Positions 34,501 through 46,062 of a stretch of DNA of 64,000 bases are shown here, in pieces. Every line of letters starts with the position of its first letter. The stretch's first letter is position 1. This stretch comes from Setoptus koraiensis. Its lineage: Eukaryota; Arthropoda. Where the stretch lies: positions 11,656,001-11,720,000 of the forward strand of contig CM106585.1 of the NCBI GenBank assembly GCA_048013815.1, read 5' to 3'. The translations under genes were made by a program, and so were the position numbers. The notes beneath the pieces are model-generated. The model worked only from the letters and a program-made list of their open reading frames with translations, made no database searches and was not told where the DNA came from.

Positions 34501-36508
34501 GCGCGCCACGATTGACGCGCCGCGATCGACGGGCGCTAGATCGGCGACCGAGTTTAGCCGAGCCAGCGAGCGCATCAGCGCGCACGCCACCTGTGTCAGC
34601 TGATCGGTCGCTGGTCGGTCGCTGGTCAGACGGCGGCGGATGCCGGCCGTTGCGTCAACCGGCACGCGCCAACCGAGACCGAAAACTCGTGCCACGTGCC
34701 ACGTGCAAGACCGTGCGCCGACCAACAAACAAAGATCGACCAAAAACAAAGATCGACCAAAAACAAAGATCGACCAAAAATAGAGATCGACCAAACAGAT
34801 CAACAAACAAACAATAAAAGTAAATGCTCAACGAAAATAACAAGAGATAAAATGAACCCAAACGAGCTGACTCACCTCCTCGCAAGTGGCGCAGCGCGGC
34901 CGGATGAGGTCGCCGTAGTGGCGCAAACAGTACAACTTGTTGTCCTTGATGCAGTACACCAGATCCACCAGAAATTCGCGGCACGTGGAACAGGTGAAAC
35001 ACTTGGGATGAAACAGGCCCACCTGAGAGTAATTGGTGCTTTCGGTGCACACGCCACCTATGAACTGACTGGTGCAAGCGGGCTGCTGCGGGTCGCCCAT
35101 TTGCCCGTCCGCTTGCTGCTGCGGGTGCGGCTGCTGCTGATGCGACGACAACAACGGGCCGCTGGCCGCCGCCGGCTCCGACGTTATGCCAATGAGGAAC
35201 TTTGGGGCCACCACGGCCAACTGGCCCGGCTCGATGCGCATCAGGCAGCGGCGGCACTTGATGTTGGCCATCACGTTTGCCGCGGCCACCAATTTGGCCG
35301 TGTCCATCAGCGAGCTCTGGCTAATTATGGAGCTCTTGCGGGTGTCGCTGCCGCTGGTCGGCTGCTGTTGGCTGATGTTGTTGCTGTTGTTGTTGTTGTT
35401 GCCGGCGGCGGACGGGTCGCACGGGCCGCCGCACCACAGTTTGCCCGTCAGCATGGATCTGTTTATTTCGATTACGTGCGCCACGTCCAGCGCCACCACG
35501 TTTCGGACATTGACGAATTCGCGGTAGGCCCGCAAGCTCGCCTCGCTGCCGGTGTCCAGGTACTGGCAGTAATCGCTGCTGATGTCCTGCTTGGGCAACT
35601 GGTGGCAGATTTGTTTTTCGCGCGTTGCGGCGCCCGCCGAGCCCACGTAGGGTATTTTGTCGTCCGCGAATTGCTGAAAGAACTCCCTCACTTGTGACAG
35701 CGCCAGGTTGGGCGGGCACCACGCGTAGTCGGCCAGTCTGGTCTTTTTCGGGTTGTTGGCCGGCCCACTATTCGAGACAGATTCGAGCGGCGCCGCGCCG
35801 GCCCGGCCACTGTCGACCGGCTCGAGCGGCCGATCCGCGGTCGGCTCAAGCGGCCGCGTGCCGGCCAAACTGATCGACTTGGTGAGCCGCTCGCTCACCC
35901 TGTTGCCGCTATTTGTCCGCTCGCTGTCGTGGCCGGCGGCGCCGTGACACGCCCGATACGCGTCGCTGTGCCTCCGCTCCTCAACAATTACGGTACCCGC
36001 GTTATTCGCGGCCTGTTGTTGTTGCCGGCCGCTCGTGTCCGCGTGCGCCTGCTCGCTGTCCGGCCCGAAGTCGTTGCCCTCGTCGCAATCGTCGTCGTCG
36101 TCGCCGTCATCGTCCAAATTGACCCGCATACACCGCAGCAGGTACTGGTAGTCCTCGTGGTCGAGCCGCACCGAGTCGATGTCGGTCACCTCGAGACCGT
36201 CGTCGTCCAGCACGGTCTGTGTGATGCAACTGTCGCTGAGGCAGTAACTGCTGCCCGCGCCCGCCGCAACTTTGTTGCTCATCGACGAGCTCTCTTGGTC
36301 TTGGTGATAGCTGGAATAATCGCTGTGCGTCGTCATGTTGCTCTGTCGGCGCCGGGCACGCCCTTTTCCGGCCCGGTCGCCCGCGGTCGCCGAGTCGCGG
36401 TCGGTGCTGCTCGAACGAGAGCGCTCCTCGGATTGTGAGCCGGCCGATTCGGCCGACGAGTCAATATCGCCCTCGTCGTCGTCGTCATCGTCATCATCAT
36501 CGTCGTCA

Positions 36509-36557
<49 letters not shown>

Positions 36558-37599
36558 TGGCGGACCATTCATACTGTTCGCAGGAATTGGCGTGCTTTGC
36601 GCTTTGTTGCTTCGATGGCTTGCCCGCGCCCGACAGCCGCTCCCGGATGGTGGCGCCCCGCTTGCCCTTGGCCTCGTCGCTGTCCATGGTGAGCGCGCGT
36701 CTCCGCCTGAGGCCCAGCCTGATCGATGGGCCCAGCCTCCGGTTGGCCAGCAGACCCTTGGCCAGCGGGTTGAGTGCGTTGGCCGCTTCCGGTGTGCCGG
36801 CGAGCTTGCCGGCGCTGCTGGAACCTTGCAGCGGGCAGAGCGGGCCGCCGGCACCGCTACTGTCGACGGACAATTGTTTGTTGCTGGCGTAGTTGTTGGC
36901 CAGGGCGCATTTGAGGCCGGCCAGCGACACTGCGCCCACGGAGCCCTTGCTGGCGCGCGTCGTCGGGTTGCTGGCGCGCGTCGTCGGGTTGCTGGCGTGC
37001 GTCGTCGGGTTGTTGGCGGCGCAATTGGCCGTTTGATTGGTCTGGTTGGTCTGATGGATTGGGTTGGTTTGATGGGTCTGGTTGGCGGGAGCCGGCGCGG
37101 GCCGGCCAGTCTCCCTGGCGTTGGTTGCGGTCGTGGCCGCGTCGGGCGGCTGCCTCGCGAACGACACCGCGCCGGGCGCAATTTTCGGGGTGGGCGGCGA
37201 CGGCGACTGTCCCGACGGGCTGCGTCGCGCCCGATCAGTGGCGGGCTGAGTGTTTTTCGTTGTGCGGCTGCCCGGCTGCGAATCGCCGGGCCAAATAATC
37301 ACGGCCGACGATGCAAACGAGGCGTGCTTCTTGAGTTTCACCAGGCGCTGTCTGTTGGTGGTACTGGTGGTGGTGCTGCTGCTACTGGCGCTGCTGGCCA
37401 GCGTGCAGCGGGTCAATATGGAGCCCGACGGGACGGCTGCGGGCCGGTCGGGCGACGTCTTGCCCTGTTGGGATGTGTCTTGGTCGTCTTTGGCGCTGGT
37501 CGCTGTCACTTGCAACGACGAGTGGCTCGCCGATCGCGCCGTCCACGATTTGGGGCCCTTGGCTTGCGCGTCCGGGGCGCGTTGCTGGCTAAAATTCAT
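31548..37599 (-). CDS. Lmpt: LIMPETin (PET domain plus six LIM domains), four coding exons
   Basis: Coding exons in transcript order: 37599-34876 (donor GTGAGT, phase 0), 33065-32690 (donor GTGAGT, phase 1), 32524-32408 (donor GTAAGT, phase 1) and 32116-31548. All phases match, giving 1261 residues. The first ~620 residues are disordered, including a ~27-residue aspartate run. The PET domain follows (around 622-715; YAWCPPNLALSQVREFF, KQICHQLPKQD, ALDVAHV). Six LIM domains begin at CRRC, CATC, CEHC, CHGC, CTKC and CFAC. This PET plus six LIM order is that of Drosophila Limpet/LIMPETin, a scaffold linked to actin and muscle sarcomeres, joining testin-like and FHL-like modules. LIM1 has ~78 residues between its first zinc pair and its His (usually ~16-23). 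LIM5 carries a Thr/Asn tract of about 50 residues inside its second finger. Limpet genes often use internal promoters; the 1.8-kb first coding intron could hold one. Confidence 0.9.
32120..32205. repeat. 12-bp minisatellite at a LIMPETin intron 3' end
   Basis: About seven units of CGGGGTTGCGAT / TGGGGTTGCAAT (plus strand) end within a few bases of the AG used for the last LIMPETin exon (acceptor at 32117-32118). On the transcribed strand the array is C-rich (ATCGCAACCCCG) and occupies the place of the usual U-rich polypyrimidine tract. Confidence 0.85.
33066..34875 (-). other. First coding intron of LIMPETin (1.8 kb)
   Basis: No coding exon was recognised in this intron. It contains repeats of the type TTATTCGACGATCGGG (33090-33190), CTGTCGGATATTGG/CGG (33448-33490), a CAACAGCAG microsatellite (34060-34140), an ACAC run (34382-34396) and a 17-bp tandem repeat (34731-34795). 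Open frames in it are repeat-derived. An alternative LIMPETin promoter or first exon is possible but not visible. Confidence 0.5.
34731..34795. repeat. 17-bp tandem repeat, about four copies
   Basis: The unit AAAGATCGACCAAAAAC repeats at 34731, 34748 and 34765, with a diverged fourth copy. It is intronic in LIMPETin, ~80 bp from the exon 1 donor. Confidence 0.8.
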
Positions 37600-38439
37600 G
37601 TCTGTGGTGCGGCGTGTGGCTCAGTCCGTTGCTGCTACCGTCCATCTGGTGCGGCGAGCGGCCGGGCAAATTTGTGGCGGCTCGTGCGGTTTGTGGCGGC
37701 TCGTGCGGTTTGCCCGGTTTGTGCGGTCTGCGCAGTTTGCGGCGGTTTGTGGGGTCCGCGGTCGCCGATTCGTCGTGCGGTCGCCGAATTGTCGTGCGGT
37801 CGCCGAATTGTGGTGCGGTACGCGCCCGTCGAAATGTCGTATAAATTGTCGTATATAATGTCGTATAAATTGTCGTATACTGTGGCGAGATGTCGTGCGA
37901 TGATATTATGGCAGCGAAATGTTGCCAGCGCGATATGCGTTGCCAGCAGCGAGCGTCGTTTGGAATAACTAAATTTGCAATTTACAATCGCTGCACTCGA
38001 TGAGCACAACAACAGGCTCAACAACTGCCAGCCTTGCCAGCAGCTATTGCGTAATGGTTGTTCAATATGCGTGCTCCAATGTGACACTGGCAACAACGTG
38101 AGCAGCGACGACGCCACCAACAACAACGACAACTCTGCTGGCTGGTAGCAGCGAGCAGCTAGTCGCTAGCAGCCCGCTTATCTAGCCGCCGAGATGAGTA
38201 TCAGCGGCAATATGTTGTTGTTGTTGTTGTTGTTGCTGTTAGTGACAAGTGCCCGCCCGAAACGCCGCTGCCTAGGCGCTTAATTGGTTGCTGGCCCGGT
38301 CTCACTCTCACTCTGACGATACGTTACGTAAGACGTATTACGTGAGCTTAATTTGTGGCCAAGGAGGCGCTGAGTGTCTCGTTGTAATTTTCATTTATAT
38401 ATTTATATGTATGTATATTTATGTGTATGTGGTCGCTGG

Positions 38440-38503
38440 TTGCGGCCGGTTTGGCCGGTTGCGGCCGGTTTGGCCGGTTGCGGCCGGTTTGGCCGGTTGC
38501 GGT
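38440..38503. repeat. 19-bp tandem repeat, about 3.3 copies
   Basis: The unit TGCGGCCGGTTTGGCCGGT starts at 38441, 38460 and 38479, with a partial fourth. It is extremely GC-rich compared with the adjoining TATATTTATGTATG sequence. Confidence 0.85.
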
Positions 38504-41398
38504 AGGTTTGCAGGGTTGGCGCGCTGGCGCAATGCGATGCCGCGGCGACGGGCCCGCCCGTTGCATCAGGTGGCCGCGCTGGCAAACTGGCGACAAATCC
38601 CTGTAACTACTGCTGCTTGTAATTGATTGAAACACACACTACTTATGGTAATATCGTGCTGCAACATTTAATTGTGCACTTGAGTGATACATTTTTCTGT
38701 CGCAACTCTTGCTGTCGCTGCTATCTCGTCGTGCGGTTGCTGTCGTTGCTGCTGTCGTTGCTGCTGTTGGCGTGGTTGCCGCTCGTGCCTCTATTGGCGT
38801 TTTGTGGGGCCCGCCGGCGAATTGTCACTCATTAATAAATCAGCAATGCTCAATTGTTATACGTGTCACGTTTTGGGGGCGCGTTGGTGCCGCGGGCGCC
38901 GTCGTCGTTGTCGTCGTAGTCGTTGTAGTCGTCGTCGTTGTAGTCGTCGTTGTGGTTGTGGCGGGCCCAAAAAAGAAAGCCCGAGCGCAGTTTTGTTGCA
39001 TAACGCGCGGCCGGCCAGTTTGTTTGGTCCGCTTCAATATTAAACTTTGAACAATGTTTGTCATTGACTCGAAATGGCTCATCACGAATTCATTGTCGGG
39101 CTTCTATTTTAAGCTTCGTGCTAAAGCAATGTGCTGCGCGTTTGTTGCGACGGGTGCGTCTTGCGGCCGGCCGGCCGGCCCGCCCGAAATAGCCGACTGA
39201 CCAGCGAGCGAGCGGCCGACCGACCGACCGACTGACTCACTGGCTCGCTAACTCGCTGACTCTATGACTCGATGACTCGCTGACCGACGGAATACGCTCC
39301 GGGCTGGCAAACAAACGATAACCTTAAACACTGTGTTGGCAAACACTCTTACTTTTGTCTCTCTCTCGTGTCGCTTGTGTGCCCGTACGTTACGTAATCC
39401 CTTAATGTGTTCTTCCTGGTTTTGGCCAGTGTTGGGTGCAATGGCGCCGTGTGTGATATATCGACATGACACAACTAGTTGACTTGTGTGCAACTCGCCT
39501 TGAATGGCAGCTTGTGTCGCCTCGATCGCGCACAAACAAACACGCAGCCACAAAACCAATTTAGCCCCACAACGACGACAGCAACAACGACAGCAACGAC
39601 AGCAACAACGACAGCAACAACGACAGCAACGACGACAGCAACAGCAGCGGCAACAGCAACAACAATATCGGCAAGACCCTTCGAGCAGCCATTAAAGCAA
39701 CATTGGCCAAGGATACGACAGCTTGGTGCCATTACGTTGTCGACGACGACGACAAACAATGGGCTCAACACTTTAAACGACGACACACATCAAATAAATA
39801 TCGTGCCACGGTCGTTCTGTCAACGAGCCATCCATGCAAGATATAAATACGAGCATAAATAAAGTAAATACAACAACAATTTTGGGCAATATCCAGGCTG
39901 CGTAATGAACATGCCATGTGACGGCATCAAATTTCAATTTGATGCCAAAAACAATACTAGCCTACTTATAACAATACACCCGTGAACAGGATGAAATTGA
40001 TCCCCATATTCAGTGTGTTTTTCCACTCTTCGAACACATTGACAACAATTAAAAACTCCAGATATACGTAAATATGCACCAGATATGTGCGTGCATGAGT
40101 CGTGAGCACCGAGCAAACGAAGCAAACGAGCCTCCTGCTCTATCATCATCAATTATATCTAGCCAATTAAGAAAATCATCTTTGCTCTTCATCATCCGCT
40201 GTCGCTCTGCTTGTGGATAGATGATGAAGCAAATGATTGTTGCATAAGACAGACGATAGATAAAATATAGTAAACGTCGGTCGGGATTTGCTCATCGTTT
40301 ATCGTTTGCTTGCTTGTGCTAAATTTAATTGTTGATCTTGTTGTAAATCTAGACCGAGCTCTAGTGCGCTCACTTTGACATTTGTAATAACTGTCTGTCC
40401 AATAATGTTTGTTTATTTCCTCTTGATGATGGATTCGCATCATTTCATGAGTCCATACATGCTCACTTACACCAGTTTGCTTGCTTGCCAGTGCCATATT
40501 CGGTTCGGTCAGGTTTCGACGACGCCACCCGCTTGGTGCCGTCAATCTTTGCTCTCGAACATCTCAGCTGATCTAATTGTAGCAATTAAATGAGAGCGAC
40601 ATTCAGCGCGAACTGTCCGCTCAATTTTCAAGCGCTGACCATTTTAGATTATTTTCACTCGTCGACAATCAACCAAGCAACCAAATGCCAGATAGTCCGG
40701 TCATTCGCTTCCAAGTTGCGTCGGTGCCCATGATTATTCATAGCCTAGCCAGTCCAACGGTTAACTGACAGTCGTTTGGTGCATGCTTCCGGAAGTGCTG
40801 GATCGGCGCAACCGCATAGTTCGCTTTGAAATATCCGTCAGATTCTTGACAACATCTCCGACGACTCGGAAAGGGGGCACTTAAACATCGCCTGCCCAAC
40901 CCTAACCTCGTCGCATGCTTGCTGACCACAACCATACCGGCGGCCATTATTCTGCGAACGATCTTTAGGCGAATCGAGCCGTGTGATTCGCAGTGTCAAA
41001 CTTGATTTAGGAGTGCCGTTGTGACTGATCCGACACTATTATACATATGTATTTTGATATCTTACAATTTAGATGTTCGGTATGCTATTAGAAATCACAG
41101 ATAAACACATTTATATGTGCTTTGTGACATAAATCACAAAATCAAATGTATACTCTTGTTTGTGAGAGGCAAACTGTCATTCGCTTGAAGGCGGCCCACT
41201 AGGCAGTGACGCCTCAAGTACTCGTCGAAAAATTGCTCGCTATTGTCCACGGATAATAATTCTAGCTCTGGGATCGTCTAGTTCGACTCAACTGTCGAAA
41301 CTCTCGCTCTATATGGTGCTTGTTCACCCAAATAATCTGTTGAAAATACAAGATCACGAAGAAAATTCAACCAATTTGTGTATATATATATATAAGCT

Positions 41399-41404
41399 TT
41401 TATT
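41399..41404 (-). terminator. Polyadenylation signal of the TMEM165 gene
   Basis: AATAAA on the minus strand, about 16 bp after the TAG stop at 41420-41422. This implies a very short 3' UTR. Confidence 0.55.
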
Positions 41405-41419
41405 CATTCAACAAAAGTG

Positions 41420-42475
41420 CTAATCGACGCCAGACACTGCAGCAATCACTGCATACATTAGGAACACTATTCCACCCACTATAGTCACAATTCTGACAGA
41501 TATAATTTGAGCTATAACTCGGCCTGCCAAGACGGCTAAACCCGTGCAAATACAATGTCCTGTGAATGCACCTATTCCTACAGCAATCACATTCTCTCTT
41601 GCAGCCAATATAACTGTGCTAATTTGAGAACGATCGCCCCATTCTGCCACCAAGATCATTGTGAATGTCTCCAGGAATGCAAGCGAAACAAACTGTAATA
41701 GTTTTCTTTTGAGCTTGGTTCGTATTGGCACATATGTGATAGACTTTATAACACCAGTCTCAGGATCCTCCGAGGTATAATTCTATATTTCGAGGTGAAT
41801 GAAAACGAAAATGTTATTTTGTTTTGGATCAGTCAATTAGATATTCAGTAGAACAAGGAAGACAGATTTTACAATGATTTAATCACAACTCACCTTATTA
41901 TCACCATAATCACCGTACTCGCCTGAACTATATTTACTATTGTCCCTCTTGTCTAGACTCGATTGCACGGCGTCGTACTCTTCCTTAGCTCCATCGGGTG
42001 ACATATCATAACCTAATTGTTTCAGTGTTTTTGTTAACAAAGGAAGGATATAAATTAGAACTGAGCCTAACGGAGCGGCTCCAGATATGTGAGATATGAT
42101 AGTCGACTTACCCTCTTTGAGCATCTTAAGGCCAAACAATACAGAGAGTACTATTGCGGAGTAATGAATGTAGATTCTTGGAATGATAGTGGTAGCGGCT
42201 CCGACAACAGATGCGAGGGCCGTCATTAGACCGAGCGCTAACATGGCAGCTACGAAAACAACAATACGTGAGTTTTTCATCGCTAATATGGCTGCTATGA
42301 AAAACGTTTTATCACCCAATTCCGAGACCACTATCACTGATGTGGATGCTATGAAAGCATGAAGAATTTTCGAATTCACGTGTAGCCATGATGGTCCGAT
42401 ATCTTTAAGAGTATCAACTTGAACATCGGGGCCTATGTTATCCGAAATAGAATCATTAAATTGGTAAAAGTCCAT
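41420..42475 (-). CDS. TMEM165/GDT1 family Golgi Mn2+/Ca2+ transporter, two exons
   Basis: Exon 1 is 42475-41894 (ATG at 42473-42475; donor GTGAGT; phase 0). Exon 2 is 41782-41420 (acceptor ATATAG), with a 111-bp intron. The product is 314 residues. The family hallmark, two E-x-G-D-(K/R)-(S/T) motifs in two homologous three-helix halves, is present: ELGDKTFFIAAI (around residue 53) and EWGDRSQISTV in the second half. About six or seven hydrophobic helices are visible. An acidic/Tyr-rich cytosolic loop (GEYGDYGDNK) spans the exon junction between the halves. Known members (human TMEM165, yeast Gdt1) move Mn2+ and Ca2+ into the Golgi in exchange for H+, supporting glycosyltransferases. Length and topology are normal for the family. 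Confidence 0.92.
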
Positions 42476-44513
42476 CTTGAAGATTTAACTCTTTCGGTTG
42501 TTGTTTGTTGCTTCAATAAATTGCTTATAGTGACTGAATGACCGACTGTCCAATTTAGCTGGATGTGGAAGTGGCAGTTTGTAAGCACACTTAGTGAAAT
42601 GTAAAGTGTGATCAGAAAGCTGAGCGTTATCTTAGCTTCTCAGACCAAAGCTGAGAGACTGCAGTTTGCTGTTGTTTTTGTTGTTGTTATCGATAATAGT
42701 TTGTATATATCATATGTTGGTTAAAATATGATTTCTTTTCAAGATAGCTCTATCCTTTGAGGTGCATGTAGACTTCATGGCTGTGTATAGAATTTATAAT
42801 TCACTACAGTCTATGTTGATAAGTCTGTTTGTTTTGTTGGTGAACTCTTTGCTGATAAACGATCTAGTCTAGAGCTAGCTAGGTTCGTTGGGTCCCTCCT
42901 GTCTGTTATGTGAGATTGTAATAGTGGTAGCAGCCGATATTTATACTCTATGTCATTGGATAATATTGCATATGTAATAATTGGCTCACTATAAGTATGT
43001 AAACTAATTACTGTCTGACAAATAGGTGTGATTATTACTATTAGAAACTATTCAACATAAATGAATACGCGCCAACGATGATTTGCGTGTTTCTAAATAA
43101 TTGTTTGTATCGGTTTGAAGATAATTAGATAATTCATATCATAAGCGATAGATTGAATGTGTGCGCCAAATAACACGATATCGATTGATTGGTGATGATG
43201 CGGTTGTCAGTTGGCAATTAACATCGATTTGTAGTAGTGATGTGATGATGATGATGATGATGATTCGTGTATTGGTAATAATGGAGACTCGATATTTATG
43301 ATAGTCATTGTTACATAGCGATACGATACAATTAATTAGTGCCTTTGACACCGCACCGGGTTCATTGTGTGGAACTATTCCAATCTAATCTGGTCTAATT
43401 ACAGATTCCAATTAATAGCGACAAAAGAAGGCATACATAATGTTGGCGTTGTCCACGTAAATACATCTAACGACAGCTGGCTCGATTGAATAATATCTCC
43501 AATGATAATGCAATTGTAACAATAAGAGTTATCATGGTTAATTCGAGATGGACGGTGATCCTATGTAATAAATCCTAATTGGCTTGACAATAATTAACAA
43601 TTATTAATTGACGTTACGTCAAAGCGCGAGTACATGTGCCTTTCTCTAATACTGCAAGGCACCGACAATAATATAACATGTCAGAATCGCGGATGATTAC
43701 TTATTCAATTCAGTGTAGTCAGCCGGCTCAAACACAACTTCTGATCAATTTCTGCTGCACAGATTCTACAACTTATTCATGCTCATGCCTGTTCGTTCGT
43801 GATTTGTGGTCGCAATATGACACGCATATCCATCGTTCATCCAGCGCTTAAATATATTACATAGGTTCCTTTTGTTTTGACAATGCTTGATCGGAGGTGT
43901 TATTTTTATCATTCCACTATATGATCGGTTTGTTGGAAGAAGCCCACCGTTAAGCTCTCAAATCGTCCCACAAAGTTATATCGGTTACTAGGTTTGCTGC
44001 CGCTAACCATCCTATTGCGTGGACTTTTCACCTGTCACTCCAGGTAAAAGTTGCTCTCGAGAGACAGCGCCACTGACGGTACCTTCGATTGCCTTTTTCT
44101 CCCTCATACTAGAAACGGAAACATGAGAGAGATAATAGAAAAATAAACATGGAAATCGGATGAAGACGATCGTACGGAACTAAACTGTCTATCCATCTAG
44201 GGAAATAGATGGTGACCTGACAAACGACCCGACCATCGAGACTTTTCGTTCTCCTCGCTGTTTCGAATGGAGCTTGAGAGATTTAGGCGAGAAGAGGGTC
44301 ACAGTAGGGTGCGGAAACGATGAGATACAGATAATTTGAGTGAGTTAACTCAAAGGACAAAGGGGGTGAAGTTAAGATTAATTTTTTCTGTTTATTAGCA
44401 TTAACCTAAGTTGGACAATCTATTCTACCTAGATAACATTTTGCTAGATGTCGTCACGACACTCCAAATAATCACCACGAGCAAACGAAGACTGTCCGGT
44501 AGGTGCTAGCTCT
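42476..44513. other. Intergenic region between TMEM165 and RpS3A
   Basis: Two kilobases with no supported gene. They contain the TMEM165 promoter side (42476-42700, with GTTGTTTTTGTTGTTG) and a short GATGAT run (43245-43262). The 3' region of RpS3A lies at 44391-44513. The segment 44000-44330 is less AT-rich, but I could not assign it to an RNA or protein gene. Confidence 0.5.
44391..44396 (-). terminator. Polyadenylation signal of RpS3A
   Basis: AATAAA on the minus strand about 118 bp downstream of the RpS3A stop codon, followed by an AAAAAATTAATC tract on that strand. Confidence 0.6.
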
Positions 44514-45308
44514 CTAAACTGCCTCTTGTACGGGGGGCTCATACTTTTCAAATTTGTCCGGCCTATCCACTTTGAGCGATTTCTCTCCTCCTTCGGCGGA
44601 CTTGCCTTCGCCGTGCAAATCTAATAGCTTGGCAAGGTCAAATTTGGGCTTCTTTAGAACTTTAACTTTTCTAACCATAACATCGTGCATTGGATAGATT
44701 GATTGACATGATTTCTCAATGTCTTTACCAATGGAGTCTGGAATCAGTTTGTTAACTACTTCCTTAAGGTCAACCGATGCTACCTCCCTGTTCACAATGT
44801 CAACCATACGCTTTCTGATCATCCTCACTTGCTGACGTTGAGCGTAGCTGGTCTTTTTAACTTGATTGGGCATTCTCTTGGTGAAACCAATACAGAATAC
44901 TCTGAGGACGTAACCGTCTGTTGTTCTTACTAGTACGTCTGCCTCAATTAATGTTTGCCATTTCTTAACAACTGAGCGCAATTTGTCAGTGGTCAGATCC
45001 ATGCCGTGGAAATTAGTCAAGACAGTTTTGCCTTGAACCTCTTCTGCAATAAGACGATATTTCTTCGATGATACCTCATCGTTTTGTAGATCGGCCAGCG
45101 AGCATTCAAAGACGCGTCCTTTGAGTCCCTCGGAGGCAATACGAGTTCCCTGTGTCCTGTTAACCAGGGTTTTGCCGACATTCCTGACGGTGAACATAAC
45201 TGGAGCCTTGACATCGTACCATTCTTTACGTGTAAATGGGTCTACTACCTTCTTCTTAACTCCCTTTTTACCCGATTTGGCCAAACCTTTATTTTTTCCC
45301 ACCGCCAT
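44514..45308 (-). CDS. RpS3A: 40S ribosomal protein S3A (eS1)
   Basis: A 264-residue frame aligns end to end with eS1/RPS3A. Diagnostic parts are the N terminus [36 protein letters not shown], the motif [20 protein letters not shown], and the C-terminal [13 protein letters not shown]. It is a component of the small ribosomal subunit platform near the mRNA exit and eIF3. The length equals the animal family norm. The coding sequence is intronless here, whereas many animal RPS3A genes have several introns that host snoRNAs; no snoRNA was recognised. It lies head-to-head with the TFB2-like gene, with 754 bp between start codons. Confidence 0.98.
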   Translation of the reverse strand: MAVGKNKGLAKSGKKGVKKKVVDPFTRKEWYDVKAPVMFTVRNVGKTLVNRTQGTRIASEGLKGRVFECSLADLQNDEVSSKKYRLIAEEVQGKTVLTNFHGMDLTTDKLRSVVKKWQTLIEADVLVRTTDGYVLRVFCIGFTKRMPNQVKKTSYAQRQQVRMIRKRMVDIVNREVASVDLKEVVNKLIPDSIGKDIEKSCQSIYPMHDVMVRKVKVLKKPKFDLAKLLDLHGEGKSAEGGEKSLKVDRPDKFEKYEPPVQEAV

Positions 45309-46062
45309 TGTTATATGGTATAATTATAATTTTCGATAGTATAATTTAGATAATTGATGAGTTGTGTGTACTATTCTCTGCCTTCATGTAACTGTGATTA
45401 AATAATCCAATAAGCAGACTAACAGACTCTCTGGTGCAAATGAATTTGATAAATAACCTAAATGACGAACACAACCAAAGTGATTATCTGTACCGCACTG
45501 GAATTGTTCAGCAGGCACATGGACAACGAAGATCTTTGCTAACAGGCACATGCATCGACGGAAGTTTAAGTTGCCGCAACCGCTAGGTGGCGCGGTCAAA
45601 TTATGTTGGGCGCGCTATTCGAACTGGAGATTTTTTTTCTTTCTTTTCTAAACTCTTCTGTTCGATGATTTTTCGCAAACGAATACCCTCGCTCTATCAA
45701 CGGGACGGTTTTTCGAAAGCACTCCCATTTATCACCAGCGATACAGTGTGATATTCAAGTAATGCACTCGGTCTGCGTTGAGAAGCAGGCCGTTCAGGTG
45801 CCCAATGTTTAGTCGCGGTGCTGAACAATTGGGCGGCCCGTTGCTGTCGGCCCATTGTTGTACCCCATGTGGTAACCACGTTGTACGATTTTAATTACAC
45901 GACCTACAACGAAAGAGGATCCCAGTTTCTTTAAGTTTATAACTACAGCAAATCGGATAATATGATCAATCAGATGTCGTAAGCATAAGAAAATAATCCG
46001 GGATTGGATGCCCATTAAATAGAAGAAGTCATCGCCTTCTGACAACCCTCAAACGCACCACT
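45309..46062. promoter_or_regulatory. Shared upstream region of RpS3A and the TFB2-like gene
   Basis: These 754 bp separate two divergent start codons and so should hold both promoters. A pyrimidine-rich stretch (about 45630-45660, TTTTTTTTCTTTCTTTTC) is present. Two overlapping minus-strand frames (45697-46045) have no recognisable family. No TATA box or ribosomal-protein TOP start could be assigned with confidence. Confidence 0.4.

Larger units (their letters stand above)
37600..41419. other. Gene-free region between LIMPETin and TMEM165
   Basis: This 3.8-kb stretch has no supported gene. It should contain the LIMPETin 5' UTR and promoter on the left. Low-complexity content includes GTTGTTGTT (38213-38240), a 19-bp repeat (38440-38503), GTCGTCGTT runs (38900-38955), GGCCGGCC runs near 39168, a GACTCGCTGACTC-like degenerate array (39190-39285) and ACGACAGCAACA (39570-39660). 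From about 39900 to 41400 the DNA is unique and AT-richer, with nothing recognised. Confidence 0.5.

Noticed and set aside
34696-37968. Long plus-strand open frames (for example 34696-35697 and 36592-37968) opposite LIMPETin
   Set aside because: They are antisense to a well-supported PET/LIM coding exon, are Arg/Gly/Val-rich and match no family. GC-rich codon bias of the real gene opens the other strand.
45697-46045. Two overlapping minus-strand frames in the RpS3A/TFB2-like promoter interval
   Set aside because: One contains VVGRVIKIVQRGYHMGYNNGP and the other RAAQLFSTATKHW, which briefly suggested small mitochondrial proteins. Neither matches a family I know, and they overlap each other.
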